This document shows positions 10,515 through 22,060 of a DNA stretch of 38,394 nucleotides, one piece after another. This DNA is from Rhizophlyctis rosea (taxonomy: Eukaryota; Chytridiomycota; Chytridiomycetes; Rhizophlyctidales; Rhizophlyctidaceae), in NCBI GenBank assembly GCA_027596075.1, contig JADGJC010000360.1, positions 1 to 38,394 of the forward strand, written 5' to 3'. The stretch's first letter is position 1. Each line of letters begins with the position of its first letter. The notes under the pieces are model-generated. The model was not told the origin of the DNA. It did not search any database and was given only the letters and a program-made list of their open reading frames with translations. Both the position numbers and the translations under genes were made by a program.

Positions 10515-11719
10515 TCACAAAGAATAAGTCTCCACACCCCCCTGCAAACCCTTCTTCGCCTTCACCACATCCCCCAACTCCTCCCTCAAATAACTCTCAA
10601 AATCCCCAGGCCGTCTCCCCAACACCTCCTCCAACGTCCCCGTCACATGTCCCGCCTCCCCCTCCACAATCCCATCATGAGTCTTCACCCACTTCGCCAC
10701 AAAATCCCCGCGATTGCCGAAGCGCTTCACGTGTTCGTCTTTTGATACGATCTTGAAAGTTATGTCTTCGCCGAGGATTGAGGAAAGGAGGTGTGTGGAT
10801 TGTGAGAGGGCAATTGATTCGGGACCCGTAAGTGTGACGATCTTATTATCCCATTTGCCCCTCTCATCAACCACAATCCTCGCCGTCGCCTCACCCAACT
10901 CATCCCTCAAAGCCCAACTAACAGCCCCATCCCCCACAGCAACGACGACCTCCCTCTCCCCCGGTTGCCAAAACCCGTGGTATAGTGGAAAAGACTCGGC
11001 GTAGATTCCTTCTCTAATCGCAGTGAATGTAAGGTTGTGGGATTTTTGAAGAGAGGCGAGGAGGTGTTCGGTTGCGGTGTGGGCTAGCATTACGTGGGTT
11101 TTGGAGGGGGAGGTGAAGGCTAGGGATGTGTAGTATACGTGAGTGATGCCAGCAGAGAGGGCGGCGTTGATGGCGTGGGTGTGGGCTTTTATGCGTTGGT
11201 CGTCGATGCCTTTTTGTGGAACAGTGTTTGGAATTCCAGTTTGGTTATGAGATTGGTGTCAATGAGGGTTCGCAGGTCAATTCATGCCTTCGCCATGCTG
11301 CAGGCGCTTCCCGCCAAACTATGCGCTTTCCGCTCATGAATCCATTGGCATCTCACCGCTGGCTGAGGGGTTTTTGGCCACTTTGTGTGCTTTGCGCACA
11401 TGAATCCACTCCCGTCTCTAAAAACATAAAAGACAATCGTCTGAACAAGGCCCAACGCCACTCGACACCCACCAGGAAAGGAAACCAGCACCAGTTTCTT
11501 CCCACCCTTAAACGCCTCTACAAGCGTTTTTTCCTTCAAGAAATCCGCATATCGCACAGTCAAATCAGGGTACTTCTTCATGATAGCCTGAGTTTTCTCG
11601 GAATGTGGATTAGAGGAAGTTATGATTAGGGAGGAGGGGGGCAGGGAGAGTGGGGGTGAGAGGAGGTGGTGGAGGATGCTGGAGCCGAGGTTGCCTGTTG
11701 CGCCGGTTAGGATTATCAT
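10515..11719 (-). CDS. NmrA-like NAD(P)-binding protein (atypical SDR)
   Basis: Two exons (11719-11473 and 11209-10515) encode 313 residues. The N-terminus has a Rossmann glycine motif GATGNLG at residues 6-12, and the splice joins VSFPG to IDDQRIKAHTHAIN, followed by AGITHVYYTSLAF, the usual NmrA/QOR2-type order. Members are quinone oxidoreductase-like enzymes or NAD(P)-sensing regulators such as NmrA; which applies here cannot be told. The start ATG 11719 puts the glycine motif at the usual distance; an in-frame extension upstream (from about 11866) is Ser-rich and probably untranslated. The 263-nt intron has a GTGGGT donor and an A-rich acceptor (CACAAAAAG), an unusually weak 3' splice site, and carries an internal duplication. 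Third positions are strongly C/G in most of exon 2. Confidence 0.85.
11323..11408. repeat. 22-nt imperfect direct repeat inside the NmrA-like intron
   Basis: 11323-11344 and 11387-11408 match at 19 of 22 positions with a 64-nt period, both ending CATGAATCCA. They account for much of why this intron (263 nt) is longer than the others in the window. Confidence 0.7.
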
Positions 11720-12586
11720 TCTTTTGGTTGGGAGTGATTTGGGGTTAGAGGGATTAGTGCGATTCGAGGAGGATGAGGTTAAGGAGCGACAGTTTTGAAG
11801 AAAGAGGAGTTTCTTGCTGGGTACGTATGAGAAGGAAGGCTGGCCGAAAATAGCCCACCTTTCCATCTCATGAGACTTTGACCGACAGGCCGATGACAAA
11901 TGGCTTTGAGATCCAAACAGGAACGCGCTCCATAGAGGCATGACATCATGACGCGATGGGGCACAGCAGTAGTGACAAGCCACTCAGTTGTGATCGGTGG
12001 GCCGATAGATGGGTCGCGCTTTGGATTGGTTGCTGGGTGCTGCCCCACTGTGCTGTGCAGATGATGAAAAACGGCCGCAATGTAGAAGAGGTCATACGCC
12101 CTCAGTTTTCCGTGCCTGACTGTGCCTCCCCCGTGTTGAGCTATGGGGAGCCCGAAAGGCACTATCAACTATAGTGAAATGGGAGACAGTTGATTTTGGA
12201 AGTCTGGTGCCCGTGTCCACTCACTCAGACTCACTGATATGAGCACTAGTACGAAGTTGATTGTACGATTGGAAGCACGTTCAATAACAAGGTCCGCATT
12301 CTGCACCCCATTTTTTGTAGGGTGTCATGCCTTGACTGATGCATTGCTGGTGTACATCACATGGGTCAGAACCCCTTTGCACATCCACTGGAACTTTCCC
12401 ACGCTGCCGGACGGACAATCAACTTGCTTACTTGTCATAAATAGCGTGGACCCCACTGCAGATCTTCTTCCTGCCATGAAAGCGTCCTCCGTTCCCACGC
12501 TGCGCAGATAACCTTTCCCTCGCATATCCTATACTATACCTACCCTTCCCACATCCTCACAACCCCTTCACGGCCCCCTCACCAAC
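11720..12586. other. Divergent intergenic region, NmrA-like and homeodomain genes
   Basis: Shared upstream region of two genes pointing away from each other. Near 12517-12586, just before ATG 12587, the plus strand is pyrimidine-rich (CCTTCC, CTCACAACCCC), typical of fungal 5' leaders. No clear TATA box or RNA gene was seen. Confidence 0.5.
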
Positions 12587-14694
12587 ATGGTTGGCGGGAG
12601 ACCCTCCACCAGGTCTCGACCCACGGCTCAGCTCCGGCCACTCACGTCCACATACGCGCCGCCTCCCACAAATACCTTACAAAAGAACGACGACCCCGAC
12701 ACTTCCGACCATTCCTCAAACGAAGAAGTCTCTTCCCCAACAACCCGCAAAAACCCTGGCCCTGCAACTTTCGAAAGTACCAAAGCAACTCCACGCAAAG
12801 GCACCCACAAAACCACCAAAACCGACGAGCAACTACATATCCTCAAAAAGGCCTTCAGCGAGGACCAGAACCCGTCGAAGGAGAAGAAAGCCGAACTTGC
12901 CGCGCGAACGGGGTTGTCAGTCTCTCAAGTGCGCGGTTGGCTAGCCTACGAACGAAAGAAGAAAGCCGCAGAGGTGACAATGCAACACGAAGACCAAGCC
13001 CAACAACAACAACAACAACAACAACCAACAACCGCAAGCGACGGAGCTGTGGTTCTTGCCAGCGACGAGGAGTTTGCGGCAGTTGGGGGCAAGCTGGTTG
13101 GGAAGCAGGCGAAGCAATGCAAAGAGGAGGACGAAGAAGTTTGGACGACGGTGCACCCTGCGGCTGAGCTGAAACACGAACCTCGTGGGAAAGGCATGGA
13201 CATTGCTGCTCTTGTCGCTTCTCCCGCTGCTCAAGATGCACACCCACATGCGGAGACCGTCGGCAGTCACAGTCCTACCGTTACCATCGACAGCGTTCTG
13301 AACGGTCCGCCACCACCGGAAATGTCGACATCGCCATGGACAGCGGCTTCTGCAACGGACAAGTTCAACCACGACATGTCCAACAACGTCCGCGAGCTGC
13401 CAAGGATCGAACTGGAATACTCTCTGTATGTGTTTCATTGGTTATGGGTTACGTACATCGCCTCACAATGAAATTTGCGCTCACAACTATTCGCAGATCC
13501 GACCGCGCCCGCTGCCGCGGCTGTGAAAGCCTCATCAAGTTCAACATCCCGCGAATCGCAGTCGAAGAACCGCCGGAGGAATGGGCGTGGTGGTCACACT
13601 GGCAAAGGAAGTTCTGGCATGTGGGGTGTTATGCGGTGCACTTGCCTACGTGCGTTCAATCGGTGGATGATGTACCTGGGGCAGAAAACCTGGAGGAGAA
13701 CGACAGGATGGCGGTTGATGCGATCATCAAGCAAGCGAAAGGGATCCCGACCGTCGACCCTGTTGGCAGTCTTCCCTCCGGTCAAGGCAGCTTCTCGGAC
13801 GCATTCAAGGATTGCGACCCGGTGCCCGTCAGCACGTTCGAAGGATGCGGCGGCTCTTCCTTGGCTCCCATCGATTCGGCCTTCTCAAGTCCGACAGGCG
13901 GCTTGGGCGTCGTGCAAGGTCCGCCCTTCGACAATCAGCCTACAGCACCTGTCTCGTACGCCCAAGCCTACGCCAGGCACTCCATTCCACCGGCGATTCA
14001 CTCAAGCTCATCCCACGCGTATGCATCCATCCCGCGTCAATTGGCTATGTGGTCTCAAGCGGGGATGCCGCGTCCACTCCAACCGCACCCCTGCCCCATC
14101 ACCGCGCAACCCCTCCCCACGCACCCAACCCCGCACTACTCCCCAGTAGTCCACCCTCTCACCTTCCTCTCCTTCACCGTCCACAACTGGCACCGCGTCC
14201 ACTCCCCCCTAACCCCAATCACAACCTACATCTGCCCACACACCCGCACCCTCCACGCAATCTTCACCGACACCACCGTAACACCCTACCGCCTCCGCTT
14301 CACGGCCCCCTTACCAACCCTCTCCTCCATCTCCGCGATCCGCACATCCCGCGACGGCGCCTACGTCGAGCTCGAAATCAAGTTCCGTGTTCCGCCCGTG
14401 TGCGAGATGGAGGTCGCGGATGGGGCTTGGATTCAATGTGGAGACTTTACGGAGGGTGGGGTTGTGGAGCGGTGTGGGGGGAAGTGGGTTGTTACGGGGT
14501 GTTGGACGGTGTTGAGGGAGGAGCTTGAGGTGCTTTGTGGAGTTGATGGGTGTTTTAGGGCGGCGATGGTCGAGGGGAGTGGGAGGTTGTGGTGTATTGA
14601 GAAGAGTGGTGGAGAAAACGGTTCGAGTGGGTGTACTGATGAAGCTTGCTGTCAGGGGCAGTGCGGGGGTCAAGACGAAGTTGTGGGGAAGTGA
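12587..14694 (+). CDS. Divergent homeodomain plus PARP-type zinc finger protein
   Basis: Two exons (12587-13425, 13497-14694) encode 678 residues; the 71-nt intron has a GTATGT donor and CGCAG acceptor and joins ELEYSL to SDRARC in phase. Residues about 72-128 read as a homeodomain: TDEQLHILKKAF helix 1, PSKEKKAELAARTGL helix 2 and turn, and a recognition helix SVSQVRGWLAYERKKK. Trp48 (W118) and Arg53 (R123) are kept, but the near-invariant Asn51 is Tyr (Y121). A poly-Gln run (139-146) follows, encoded by eight CAA repeats. Residues about 278-330 match a PARP-type zinc finger, C-x2-C-x31-H-x2-C with ligands C286, C289, H321, C324, a fold that binds DNA breaks and nicks. The C-terminal third (about 470-678) is Cys/Trp-containing and unrecognised. 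No ADP-ribosyltransferase domain is present. The likely role is nuclear DNA binding, in transcription or damage response; this is inference. Confidence 0.8.
13001..13024. repeat. (CAA)8 microsatellite encoding poly-Gln
   Basis: Eight CAA codons in frame with the homeodomain/zinc-finger gene, giving a Gln tract directly after the homeodomain. Pure CAA without CAG suggests recent slippage. Confidence 0.9.
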
Positions 14695-17600
14695 AGGTGG
14701 TGTGTTTATGGGTTTCGGTTGCGAGATTGTGGTTACAAGTTCGAGTAGTGTAATTTCTTGCTGGGACGTGCGTATCAAGTTCTTTTGCGTATGCGTTTAG
14801 TAAAGTGCAGAAAATAGCTTATAGCGTTACTTTTTACGAGAACTTTCAGTTCCGTTGAACTTTACGTATCACATTTGCATTTTCTCAAGATCGTATTGTA
14901 GTATACTCCTTGCTGTTCAAATATATGTAAATCCAGTGCAATTCGCCAATCCTATCTCGATTCGAATCCGGGAATATCCTAAGTTACAGTAGGTTGATGC
15001 ATCAACCCTCATGAAAATGTGGAAAAATGGAAGTGTCCCAGGAAAGAAGGAGTGAACGGTGAAACCCACATCGAAAGAGCTTGTTGCATGTCCGGAAACC
15101 TGGGCAACGCTGATGGATGGTTGCGCCGCAAAATACGAGGACTGACCACAGCAACAGCACACAAACCAGGACACGACTTTTGAGGATCCCGGTTGTCACA
15201 TCAGTCCAAGAAGAAGGCTGCGCTCCATCTGCTTGGCCAAGCCTCGTCCAATTGAATCGACGATCCAGTTGACCTTTTTTTGTTCGGTTTCCGCCATGAA
15301 ATGGCATACTCCATTTGCAAATGACGACTCGGCAATCCAGTTGAATCGATCCAATCCACAGTGAACATTCCGTCAGGTGCGCCCAATTCCCAACATGATG
15401 CTGGTGTGTTCCTTATAAAAGTCTTTGTCGTTCCAAAGATTGGCTCGTGATTCATGGACCTTGTGGCTTTTATTTTTCTCCCCACTTTTTCTGCATCGTC
15501 TGCAAGTCCTTTCCTATTGCCTGGGAGAATGAGTGGGATGTCGAAAGGCGTGATTAGTCAATAGATGACGAGATTAAACAGATTGCATAATGGCAAAAAA
15601 GCTATGACCGTGGAATGCGAGAACACTCAAATGCTGCCACTTGATGGATGGCGAGCACAAGACCGCTCCAGATTGCAAAGATCGTACCTCACCGGTTTAA
15701 AAAAGGCCGGATGCGATATGCTGGCGTCGGGATCGGCCATAGACGGATACAGTGGATACATCCTGAGCAATTATGTCCGCGCCGTGCTTTTGTGTTTTTT
15801 GGATCGAATGAGACTTTCATCTTCCTGCACAGGTTGGAGCGACGGCTTCAATTATCGGTCCCATTGATTGCGGCGATCTTCTTTTTTAGGACCACTCCAA
15901 CATTGGGGACAAAGACACTGGAGTTTACAGAACAGTCAGAACAACATGCTCCCCATTGATCTGCTGCTTCATGCACACACCATTCTGCTAAAGTCACTTT
16001 CCCGAATGTCCAGAGTTAGTCGAACATAAGCTGATGATCCGACACATTGCGATCAAGGAAGATGACAAGACATTCGTTCAGACCTTTTGCATTGAATGCC
16101 ATACTTGATGGGGCCGCGCGCATCATTTTTGTCAGAATTTACAACGCATAAATAAGCGGGTTGCTTGAGCGTACAAATAATCTCGAGTATCTCGAAAGGC
16201 CTCATGTTCTTCGGAAAGATTCGGCATCACCCCACTAGAGTCTCAATTGTCTCACCTCCGTCTGCAGCGTAATCTTTTTAAATCGTCATGGTCTTTCCAC
16301 ATTTTGCAACGAGCGCCCGGTGGCAGATGCAGGAACATTGGCGACGAGCAATTCCAACGTCGTGAACTCAGATCGTGGACGGAACGCTCTCATGTAAAGC
16401 TTAGACCACAAACATGCAAGGCGTTTTCGAGCCGCCTTTGATGTACCAGAAAATCAACCCACAACAATGTTGGCTTCTCCGAGCAGGCACCACGGAATGA
16501 GCTTACAAGATTTGGATGCTTACTTTTTGATTGCGTCCAATGCAAAAGAAACAGAATGGCGATCAGAAGCAATTGATCTAGATGACGGGTTCTGAGTTCA
16601 TACGCCCGTCAATCACATCCATCAATTATCGGTCAAGAAAGGGCTTTCAAATGCTCTCAAAAGCAAGACTAGTATATATCATACTAAACAAGTCAAACAT
16701 AACGAATGGAATGAAGGAAACACTCGTTCTAGTGGATGACTTTCGCCACGGGTACCTTCTTTTTTACTCTGCACCGCATCGAATTTGCTCAAGGGAATGT
16801 AGGCAGTCCGAGTAGCTCAATTCTGCAAGTGTCTTTGTTTTTCCTTCTCTCTATCTGTTTGGGGAGAACGGGGATTCCCTTCTTTCTACCAATGACACCG
16901 AGAGATCATAGAATACGTGATAATATGGAAGCTCTGTGCGAATTTGAGAAACTTCTTGGTCGGTAACAAAAAGACATGAGCACCAAAGCACTGACCCCAT
17001 GAAGAACGCGACAAGCGATCATCTCCCCAGTTGCGTCACTTTCACTTGTTTCCAACTTCAGCCTGATCATCAGTATGAGATCATTTATGCACGGGATGCG
17101 CAGTTCGCATGCAACAACGTTTGGCAAAGCTTTCGCTCCAGCATGTTTCATTCACGTTAGCTGACTTCACTCGATGACCAAATCGAGCAAGTTGCCTCAA
17201 CGCGTGCTCGGCATTGGTTTCCAGAGTGATTGCCAATAGGGCTTCCAAGAGCAGTGCGCAACGTTTTGCAGAGTCGCGGACTATGATGATGATTTGAGGA
17301 CTATCTTGACGCCAAATGCTGTGAAGGAGGTGGAGTCTAGTTATTTACAGGAACAGATAGACAGTAATGATAGTAAAGCTCAAAAGGAAGAGCTTGTGCG
17401 CAAGGACCACGCCCTTCCATCGCGTCATGTCAACCCGAAACATCTGCTTTTCCTTTTTCATCGCTTCCAGGCTCAAAAGATATCAATCCATTGATGCAGT
17501 GCTCACGAAGCACCACGGGAAGCCTCCCTGTTGTTTAAAGGTCTTGAATCTCTCAGCGTGAAAAGCATCTCCTTTCCAAAAGCAACCTCAACCACAGTAA

Positions 17601-20156
17601 CCACCGTCACCGATTGCTGTTCTGTGCGGTCTGTCTGGTTCGAGATAAGCGTCGGCCCCAAAAAACGTTCAGCTCCCGAATGCAGAATTCCAGGTGGAAA
17701 AAGCCTATGAAAGGTCATTAAACACGGTGGATGGGTAATCTCCTCGATTCCCTATAGTTTGGAATGGTGTAGATCAAGACACCCGAATGCGACCAATCAT
17801 CTCGGTGGTCGGGCCCGAGGCGCTTCATGAACCTTCTCAACCACGGATGAAAAGAAATTAGAAAGCATTGTCCACTCTTACTGTCATAAGCACAGCGGAA
17901 GAGAGCGTTGTCCCTGCTTGCTTTTGGACTTTCTAAAAAGGTCTGCTGTTACTCCCAATACCTTCTCCTAACACTCATGTACTTATTAGCCGAAGGCGGC
18001 AGATCGTCTTTTCTCTTTTAGTTGTCCCTTTCGGTCTCTTGAGAAAGGGATTTAATCGTGGAGTGCGACTTCCCAACAACACATCATTAAACGAATGGGA
18101 TAGCGTTTGCAGTGTATGGGCACCGGTATTAGTGATTTCCAGATCCAAGCAACTGAATGAACAGACCGTAGGTCGAACGCCATGAGACTTGACTTGCGTA
18201 TGGCATTTGCATATATATATCTTTTTGAGTGGATACGCTCAAAGAAGCAAGCTCGTCGGATCTATGGAGGAGGTATGAGAACGTCAGAGAAAGATGACAA
18301 AGGATGGAGATCAACGTTCCACCACATTGGCTGCGGAGCCGCTATCCATCTTAGTTTTTTTTCCTCCCTTGAGATATCCTTGTGCGCAGCACGTTAGTCG
18401 GGCATGGTTGATGGTGAAATAGCTCCATAACCGAATGAGGATCCAAGCATGTCCAGACTTCCAAAACTCATCGAAGTTATACTCGTCAACTGACTGACAA
18501 CATCCGCCACTTTTTCAGTCCCACCCCGGCTTCTTTGCCTGTTTTTTCCTCGGCATTCAACTGCAAGTTTGAGCTTGCGTTGATCGTCGAGGTTCAATGA
18601 ATAAGCCGGGCAAAGACTGCGAGTTGCTCGGATTTCAGGATTGAATGGTTGTACCATAGATGAGCTGCCGATCGACTCACTTCCCGAGAAGTAAGCGACG
18701 CTGGGCACAAAAAAATGGTTATGCACAGTACGAAAATGTATCGAAGCGCGCCTGCCGCCGCATCTCGGAACTTAAAATGGTTGGACTTACATGTGGCTTC
18801 AAAACTTGGAGTTCTATTTCGGCCCACTGTTTTGAAATGGTGTCACGCTCTCATATCAACTCGTTGCTATGCTGTGGATCTGAAATGGAATGCAGATTGT
18901 TCAAGTGCATCTAGTTTCTTCAAACCCAATCGCTGCCGGCACAAGAAACTGGCAAGTGTGGGACGCGCTTGACTTGTCAATTCACATGGGTGTTGTGTTC
19001 ATTTTTGATTGCAGTCTTTGCCTTCAACTTACCTCGCCCATACTTATGGAGTTCTTGATGTCTCTGTGGGTATCGTGAAGAGTCTATCGTGCGACTTGCA
19101 AGCACGCAAGGGCGCAACATCGTCCGATACGTGAGATCCTGTCGTGCTATAATCAAAGGCGGCCTTGAGAGTTCTGGGATTAGTTGAACGACCAAACATG
19201 ATTGACATGCAAGATGGCCACTTTGATGGGCATGAGGTCATGGTTGACTTCTGCCACGCGGAATGACCTATTCTTTCGCTTCTTGACTGCCCCGCCCACC
19301 GTCCCCGCCCATGCAGTGAGAACTGATATATATGACAGTGCGGAAAAAAAAATTGCTCATAGAGCGCCTCCTTTTGAGTGTGATGCGGGCGTCCATTAAG
19401 TACTAAAATTCCGTATTATATGCGTTGATTACCGATGTTATGCTTATTTCTTCATTCCAAATTTCACAGCAGCTTGTCCAGAAGTTGAGGACAGCCCACA
19501 CCATTGCATTGATTGGATAAGAGCCAACTGGACATCCAATTCCGCTGTTTTGGGGTGGTTCCAAAGAGAAGGCTACCATCCTCTATTGACCATTGGAATT
19601 TTTACTAAAAGACCACGCCCACAATTCGTGAAACGGCCTGATGATGCATTCCAATTATCTCACCTCCATGCTTTGGACCTTTTCCCATCATGTCCACTAC
19701 ACTTGAAACATTACTTGCCACAATCAGGCGAAGGATCTTCAAGCTCAAAAAAAGCAAGAAACAGTTCCGAAATTGAAATGGTTTTGCTCAACCTTCTTTC
19801 TGTGGGGAAGACCATCCCTGCCGAAGCGTTGAGGGGCAAGGACCCGCGCGCTGCGCGTTGGTTGCCGCCCTCCCTATCACTGTGCCACACGGGTCGCCGA
19901 GCGGCCGCAAGTGTAGCCCGAAACGTTGGAGAGCCCGACTTGTTGAACCACCTGCCAAAGGAACACGGGTCTGGGCCCTGTAAGCTTCGGGTGACAATGA
20001 CTTATAAAGCACAGGAAGTTTGAGCTCCTCACCATCGACCTTAACACTGACATTCGGAAGTGGAACAGTTTGGAAGGTGCGTACCTATTGACATATCTTT
20101 GAGCTTTACAGCAATGCTTCTATATCCTGACGCTGCACAACTGCTTCAATGTACTT
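14695..20156. other. Long gene-poor, more AT-rich block
   Basis: About 5.4 kb with no supported gene. Frames up to 157 codons occur (for example 19550-20023), but have no domain and read as random sequence. Recurring short motifs such as TTGAATCGA near 15250 and 15340 are present, but no clean repeat array. A CTTTTATAAGG element lies on the minus strand near 15410-15422 with no downstream gene. The last 130 nt may contain a first exon of the HET relic (about 20001-20077). Confidence 0.5.
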
Positions 20157-21598
20157 TCAGATATGCCTATTTGTACGGTCTGACGGGACTGTAGTGTCAG
20201 TCATTGTCGACTCTGCTTTTGAAGACCCGATCCGCGTCGGTGATCGTCCTCGTCGCGTTTTTGACATCAAATACGGCCATATCCGAGAACTTCTGCCCGA
20301 CGAACCCTTCATTGCCCTTTCTTACCTGGGCCAGCTCAAATAGCGAATGCATCTTCAAGGACGATCTCCGCCAAGTGGAATGGCGGGTCACCGGCATTTC
20401 GGAAGACAAATTCTCCGTCATCATCAGGGAACTCCGTCGTCACAAATACGGTACAGCACTTTGGGCCGACATTCTGTGCGTTAACCAGGAGGAACCGTGA
20501 GTTAAAGGAGGAAATCGCATGAACTAGACAGTACTATGGGTCTTGCGCGGTGGTATTAGTAGTTCCCTGGACTAGTCACGGATATGCGCCAGAGGAGGTT
20601 CGGGCATCGTGCGAGAGGTGGTTAACGCGGGTCTGGCCTGTGCAAGAGTCGGTGGCAGCAAAGTATGCGGTGGTTCTTTTCCCTAGCACGGAGGGCCCGG
20701 CGAGACTGTGGTGCATTAGCGTTATCAATCCTACGTTGCTAGTACATAAGGACGCAATGGTGTATATGACCCCAGAAGTGATCAACCGGTGGTGCGAGCT
20801 TCAAAGCATAGTCCCCTACGGCCAGGACATGACCATTGAAGCGGCTCTTCGTTGCGTCCTCGCAAATTCTCCCAAGTTGACGGCTAGTGCGCTATATGGG
20901 TCTGTAGGGCTGGCTGGGATGAGACAACGATTAGGAGAGTTGTCGGCGGACTATTCTATGGCTATTTGGGGAGTTGCGAGGCTTGGAACGCACGCGGTTG
21001 TTGTGGGTAACTGGAATAGGATGTAAGGGGCAGGGAGCAAGCTGGATGCCCGATCATCAGAATTGTGGGGATGCATCGTTATCTCCTATTGTCGACACCT
21101 GCCAACCGGACGACATCAAACTCATCCTACTTCGGGACCGAGGCACCCAAATGACTACCACCATCGTCGACGTCCTCCTGATCAACGATTTCTATTCCGC
21201 CATTCCCTCCACCATCGTAGACTAGATAGCTATCTCGGACGTGACCTTCGGAGCCGAAACAAATGACTATTACAAAATTGGTATCTTCAAGGGAATGAAA
21301 GGTGTGAAGTTTTGGAAGGAAGACCATTGTTGGGAGAACACCTTTCAGAACTGCCCTGTCGGGAGGCGCCGCGGCTTTGGGAATGATAAACCACATGATT
21401 GTTAAGATCGACTTGACGGGTATAGTAGAATATGGGCGGTTTGGTATGGCTCGGTTGGGAGGCAATGGCACCACTACGGTTTGGATGCTCTTGACGCAAC
21501 CCGGTGCAAACCGTTACCACAAGGTGGGCATCGTCTTGCTGGACAAAGAGGTAGCTGAGAAAATCGAGGGAGCAGTGCGGACGATTCTTGTTGGATAA
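20157..21598 (+). pseudogene. Decayed HET-domain (heterokaryon incompatibility) gene
   Basis: HET-domain landmarks appear in the right order but in different frames: ALSY at about 20314, then a Trp-containing continuation, WADILCVNQ at 20464-20490, a YYGSC..VVLVVP block at 20533, and W-x2-RVW-x2-QE at 20620. HET domains act in non-self recognition and cell death in fungi. Two lesions lie inside the domain and cannot be introns: the ALSY-x-W motif is missing two nucleotides, and after CVNQEEP the homologous reading continues in another frame and meets a TGA near 20520. Further breaks follow: a stop at 20997-21026 region (possibly a GTAAGG intron donor), a TAG at 21223-21225, and another shift before the last block, which ends at the TAA at 21596-21598. 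A CTTTCAG acceptor just before 20157 suggests an upstream exon, but its phase does not fit. The coding-like segments still use C/G-rich codons, so decay looks fairly recent. Confidence 0.7.
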
Positions 21599-21778
21599 TA
21601 ACGGGGAACGGATCTCGGCTTCCGTCTCAATCACCCTCATTGTTGTATATTACCAATTCACATATGTATAACAAATTGTTGGCATGGAGCACCTCTCTTT
21701 AGCTGATACAACCAAATATCGCTGAAGTATGGGGTTTATCATGATTTGATGAATATCAGATGCGGTCATACCACAAGC

Positions 21779-22060
21779 CTAGAAGCTGACACTCACTCCA
21801 ACCCAATTGAAGTCACATTCGATGTCGCCCTGAGCACTGGTAAGCCATCAGAACAGTCTCCTTGCCCTGCTTCCCAGTCCCGTTCTGTCCATCAGCACAC
21901 GCGCCAGGCTTCTCTTCCCGTTCACGTCCTGTGACCCAAAATGCCTCATTACTCATCTGGAAATCATTGAACGTCACATGCGCCAAGCGAACATTCGCAC
22001 CCTGCTACAAAATGTCGTTGAAACTCCCCTTATATTTCAGTCCGTCCTCCCCGCCAACTA
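21779..22060 (-). pseudogene. Relic of an unidentified gene
   Basis: On the minus strand, one frame reads GEDGLKYKGSFNDIL, a TAG stop near 22010, then continues in the same frame through GANVRLAHVTFNDF and FWVTGRE to a Cys-containing stretch ending MAYQCSG. One extra G in a GGG run near 21812 then shifts the frame; the other frame continues GDIECDFNWVG to a TAG at 21779. The sequence looks protein-like (regular hydrophobic pattern, paired cysteines), but I do not recognise the family. The upstream TAG might instead mark an intron end (TTTTGTAG acceptor), but the extra G has no intron explanation. It faces the HET relic tail to tail. Confidence 0.4.

Noticed and set aside
11720..11866. N-terminal extension of the NmrA-like protein
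   Set aside because: In frame, but Ser/Asn-rich and without a counterpart before the Rossmann motif; the ATG at 11719 places the glycine motif at residue 6, as usual. A targeting peptide cannot be fully excluded.
12855..13438. Minus-strand frames with Leu/Cys runs
   Set aside because: Antisense to the homeodomain gene; the runs are the complement of the CAA microsatellite.
14940..14985. GATTCGAATCC near 14957 as a tRNA T-arm
   Set aside because: The flanking five-base stems do not pair and no acceptor or D-arm is found.
16030..16060. CTGATGA, a hammerhead-ribozyme core word
   Set aside because: No GAAA and no pairing stems at the required spacing follow it.
19550..20023. 157-codon plus-strand frame upstream of the HET relic
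   Set aside because: No domain and no phase-compatible join to the HET blocks. The better candidate for an upstream exon is in another frame at about 20001-20077, and that also fails in phase.
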